Source: Flavobacterium salmonis (GTDB lineage Bacteria; Bacteroidota; Bacteroidia; Flavobacteriales; Flavobacteriaceae). From it: a DNA stretch of 64,000 nt. Both the position numbers and the translations under genes were made by a program. Within the stretch, counting starts at the first letter, position 1; each line of letters begins with the position of its first letter. The stretch spans positions 1-64,000 of the forward strand of contig NZ_CAIJDP010000087.1 in the NCBI RefSeq assembly GCF_903819435.1, given 5' to 3'. Under the pieces are notes generated by a model, which was not told the origin of the DNA, did not search any database, and worked only from the letters and a program-made list of their open reading frames with translations. Of this stretch, positions 61,785 through 64,000 are shown in pieces.

Positions 61785-63668
61785 ATGACAACAGGTAAAA
61801 TTAATGTTTCTGTAGAAAACATCTTTCCCTTAATCAAAAAATTCTTATACAGCGATCACGAGATTTTCTTACGTGAATTAGTTTCAAACGGAACAGACGC
61901 TACTTTAAAATTAAAACACCTTATAAGCATTGGTGAAGCTAAAGTAGAATACGGAGATCCAATTATTGAAATTAAAGTGGATAAAGAAGGTAAAAAAATC
62001 CACATTATCGATCAAGGTTTAGGTATGACTGCCGCTGAAGTTGAAAAATACATCAATCAGGTTGCTTTTTCAGGAGCAGAAGAATTTCTGGATAAATACA
62101 AAGATTCAGCAAAAGATTCTGGAATTATCGGACACTTTGGTCTTGGTTTTTATTCGGCTTTTATGGTAGCTGAGAAAGTAGAAATCATCACAAAATCATA
62201 TAAAGATGAACCTGCAGCCCACTGGACATGTGACGGAAGTCCTGAATTTACTTTAGAACCGGCTGACAAAACTTCACGTGGTACGGAGATTATTTTACAT
62301 ATTGCAGAAGATTCCCTTGAATTTTTAGAAGATTCAAAAATCCACGGTTTATTAAATAAATACAACAAGTTCATGCCTATTCCGATTAAATTTGGAACAA
62401 AAACTGAAACACTTCCTAAACCTAAAGATGCCCCTGAAGATTATGTAAATGAAACAGTTGAAACTGACAATATAATTAATAATCCGAACCCAGCGTGGAC
62501 TAAACAACCTTCTGAATTATCTGATGCTGATTACAAAAACTTCTACAGAGAATTGTATCCAATGCAGTTTGAAGAGCCGTTATTCAATATTCATTTAAAT
62601 GTAGATTATCCATTTAACTTAACCGGGATTTTATACTTTCCTAAATTAGGATCTGATATGCAAATTCAGAAAGATAAAATTCAATTGTACCAAAACCAAG
62701 TTTATGTTACTGATAACGTTGAAGGAATTGTACCTGAGTTTTTAACCATGCTAAAAGGAGTCATTGATTCTCCAGATATTCCACTAAACGTTTCACGTTC
62801 TGGCTTACAGGCTGATGGTGCAGTAAAGAAAATTTCAAATTATATCACTCGTAAAGTTGCTGATAAATTAAAAGCCTTATTTAATGAAAATCGTTCAGAT
62901 TTTGAAGCAAAATGGAATGATATTAAAATTGTTTTAGAGTACGGAATGCTTTCTGAAGATAAGTTCTACGAAAAGGCAGGGGCATTTGTATTATACCCGA
63001 CTGTTGATGATACTTATTTTACTCTTGAAGAATTAAAAGAGAAACTAAAAGAAAACCAAACTGATAAAGAAGGAAAACTTGTTGTTTTATATGCAGGAAA
63101 TAAGGATGCACAACACTCTTATATTGAAACAGCAAAAGACAAAGGTTATGAAGTATTACTTTTGGATTCTCCAATTATTTCACATTTAATTCAAAAAATT
63201 GAAGGAGACAATAGTGGTTTAACATTTGTTCGTGTAGATTCTGACCATATTGATAATTTAATTAAAAAAGATGAAAACACAATTTCTAAACTATCTGACG
63301 AAGAAAAAGAGAATTTAAAAATTTCGTTGGAAGCTTACATCCCAAAAGCATATTCTGTGCAGTTAGAAGCTATGGACAGTCAGGCTGCCCCATTTATTAT
63401 CACGCAGCCAGAATTTATGCGTAGAATGAAAGAAATGAGCCAGTCGGGTGGCGGCGGAATGTTCGGAATGGGCAATATGCCGGAAATGTACAATTTAGTG
63501 GTAAATACTAACTCTGATTTAGCTTCGAACATTTTAAATACTGAAGATAAGTCAACCCAGGAAAACTTAGTTAAACAAGCTTTGGATCTTGCCAAATTAT
63601 CTCAAAACTTATTAAAAGGAGAAGAGCTTACAGCTTTTGTAAAAAGAAGTTTTGATTTGATTAAATAG
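61785..63668 (+). CDS. htpG: Molecular chaperone HtpG (Hsp90)
   Basis: The 627-residue protein has the GHKL ATPase domain (FLRELVSNGTDATLKL with the ATP-contacting Asn, DQGLGMT, SGIIGHFGLGFYSAFM), the middle domain with catalytic arginine (VSRSGLQAD) and the C-terminal dimerisation domain. An insertion with G and M (GGGGMFGMGNMPEMYN) precedes the end, as in other Bacteroidota HtpG proteins. It helps fold client proteins after stress. A near palindrome upstream (61715-61744) could be regulatory. Confidence 0.96.
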   Translation: MTTGKINVSVENIFPLIKKFLYSDHEIFLRELVSNGTDATLKLKHLISIGEAKVEYGDPIIEIKVDKEGKKIHIIDQGLGMTAAEVEKYINQVAFSGAEEFLDKYKDSAKDSGIIGHFGLGFYSAFMVAEKVEIITKSYKDEPAAHWTCDGSPEFTLEPADKTSRGTEIILHIAEDSLEFLEDSKIHGLLNKYNKFMPIPIKFGTKTETLPKPKDAPEDYVNETVETDNIINNPNPAWTKQPSELSDADYKNFYRELYPMQFEEPLFNIHLNVDYPFNLTGILYFPKLGSDMQIQKDKIQLYQNQVYVTDNVEGIVPEFLTMLKGVIDSPDIPLNVSRSGLQADGAVKKISNYITRKVADKLKALFNENRSDFEAKWNDIKIVLEYGMLSEDKFYEKAGAFVLYPTVDDTYFTLEELKEKLKENQTDKEGKLVVLYAGNKDAQHSYIETAKDKGYEVLLLDSPIISHLIQKIEGDNSGLTFVRVDSDHIDNLIKKDENTISKLSDEEKENLKISLEAYIPKAYSVQLEAMDSQAAPFIITQPEFMRRMKEMSQSGGGGMFGMGNMPEMYNLVVNTNSDLASNILNTEDKSTQENLVKQALDLAKLSQNLLKGEELTAFVKRSFDLIK

Positions 63669-63691
63669 GTTTAAATATTTTATAAGATTAA

Positions 63692-63727
63692 GAGGCTGTC
63701 CGAAAAGTATGGACAGCCTCTTTTTTA
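63692..63727 (+). terminator. Terminator of htpG formed by a repeat arm
   Basis: GAGGCTGTCC (63692-63701) pairs with GGACAGCCTC (63711-63720) around GAAAAGTAT and is followed by TTTTTT. Confidence 0.85.
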
Positions 63728-63809
63728 TACTAAAATATTTGGACTCCTGTTGGAGACGAATTTCATTTATGCAATTCTCAGAGGCTAGCTTCGACTTTTC
63801 GGACAGCCT
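63693..63809. mobile_element. 117-bp inverted-repeat element, MITE-like or IS remnant
   Basis: Perfect 16-bp terminal repeats, AGGCTGTCCGAAAAGT (63693-63708) and its complement (63794-63809), enclose 85 bases without a coding frame. The end sequence resembles GAGGCTGTC-type IS5/IS1182-like termini. No clear target duplication is visible. Confidence 0.5.
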
Positions 63810-64000
63810 TTTTTATTTTTAAAAAATGTCAATTTTAAAAATAAAAAACCCTTTATTTATAGAGTTCATATAATTTTATTGACCGCAATTCTAAACTCAA
63901 AAACTTTGATGATGTAAAAATACAATAACTATTTATTATTTTGTCTTTTTTTAAAAGCATTTAGATCTCCGTTTAGGAACTAAAACATTAGAAGTTATTA
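63810..64000. other. Non-coding end of the window
   Basis: AT-rich DNA after the MITE-like element. A 31-codon frame on the minus strand (MLLKKDKII...) has no supporting features, so I see no gene. Confidence 0.5.

Noticed and set aside
63900..63960. 31-codon minus-strand frame near the window end
   Set aside because: A stop codon directly precedes its ATG and it has no domain or signal, so I treat it as chance.

Overview
The window looks like chromosomal DNA of a Flavobacterium-type member of the Bacteroidota. The base composition is AT-rich. Two secreted proteins end in type IX secretion sorting domains. Typical family markers are present (DUF349 protein, DUF4835, DUF6495, FabV, a YtxJ bacillithiol-type redox protein). 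Several genes are preceded by the Bacteroidota promoter pattern TTG - about 19 nt - TAnnTTTG. Almost all of the window is ordinary core and housekeeping DNA. I found no rRNA operon, prophage, intact insertion sequence or CRISPR array.

Layout. 1-2.4 kb: end of a repetitive MBG-domain surface protein and an outer-membrane barrel. 2.4-3.6 kb: a small scar with a truncated type I restriction hsdR start, a REP-type tyrosine transposase, and tRNA-Tyr plus tRNA-Val. 3.9-12.5 kb: an MsbA-like ABC exporter, a structured intergenic element, a tripartite RND efflux operon (adaptor, pump, TolC-like channel) with a palindrome beside its promoter, and a bestrophin-like channel. 12.9-19.4 kb: pheT, a DUF808 membrane protein, a 39-residue membrane peptide and a secreted putative zinc peptidase. 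19.4-31 kb: clpB, ytxJ, an LptA/OstA-like protein, a class III aminotransferase, a TPR protein overlapping aroE, a DUF349 protein and an OsmC protein. 31-36.5 kb (minus strand): an RprXY-like two-component system, coaE, a family 2 glycosyltransferase and fabV. 36.5-43 kb (minus): recN, DUF4835, coaBC, rpoZ, bamD, dapA and a DUF6913-like gene. 43-45 kb: a 5'-nucleotidase split into two genes in reversed domain order, and a YhhN-like protein. 45.4-50 kb (minus): ligA, an OmpA-domain remnant, DUF6495 and rpsF-rpsR-rplI. 50-56 kb: a LytTR regulator and the minus-strand run nadC - YihY - DUF2147 - subclass B1 metallo-beta-lactamase - priA. 56.5-60.3 kb: an AlkD-like HEAT protein, a pirin-OsmC-GNAT cluster and an ABC ATPase. 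60.4-64 kb: a YiaD-like OmpA lipoprotein, a lipocalin-like lipoprotein, htpG, and a short inverted-repeat element resembling an IS-derived MITE.

Several genes serve the envelope: efflux, BamD, the LptA-like protein, OmpA lipoproteins and T9SS cargo. Others handle protein quality control and redox stress (ClpB, HtpG, YtxJ, two OsmC proteins, pirin). The most interesting non-coding signals are a conserved-looking structured element at 5771-5850 with a diverged copy on the opposite strand at 25831-25912, and a perfect 22-bp palindrome just upstream of the RND efflux promoter. I found no convincing complete new multi-gene system. The findings are element-level or gene-architecture observations.
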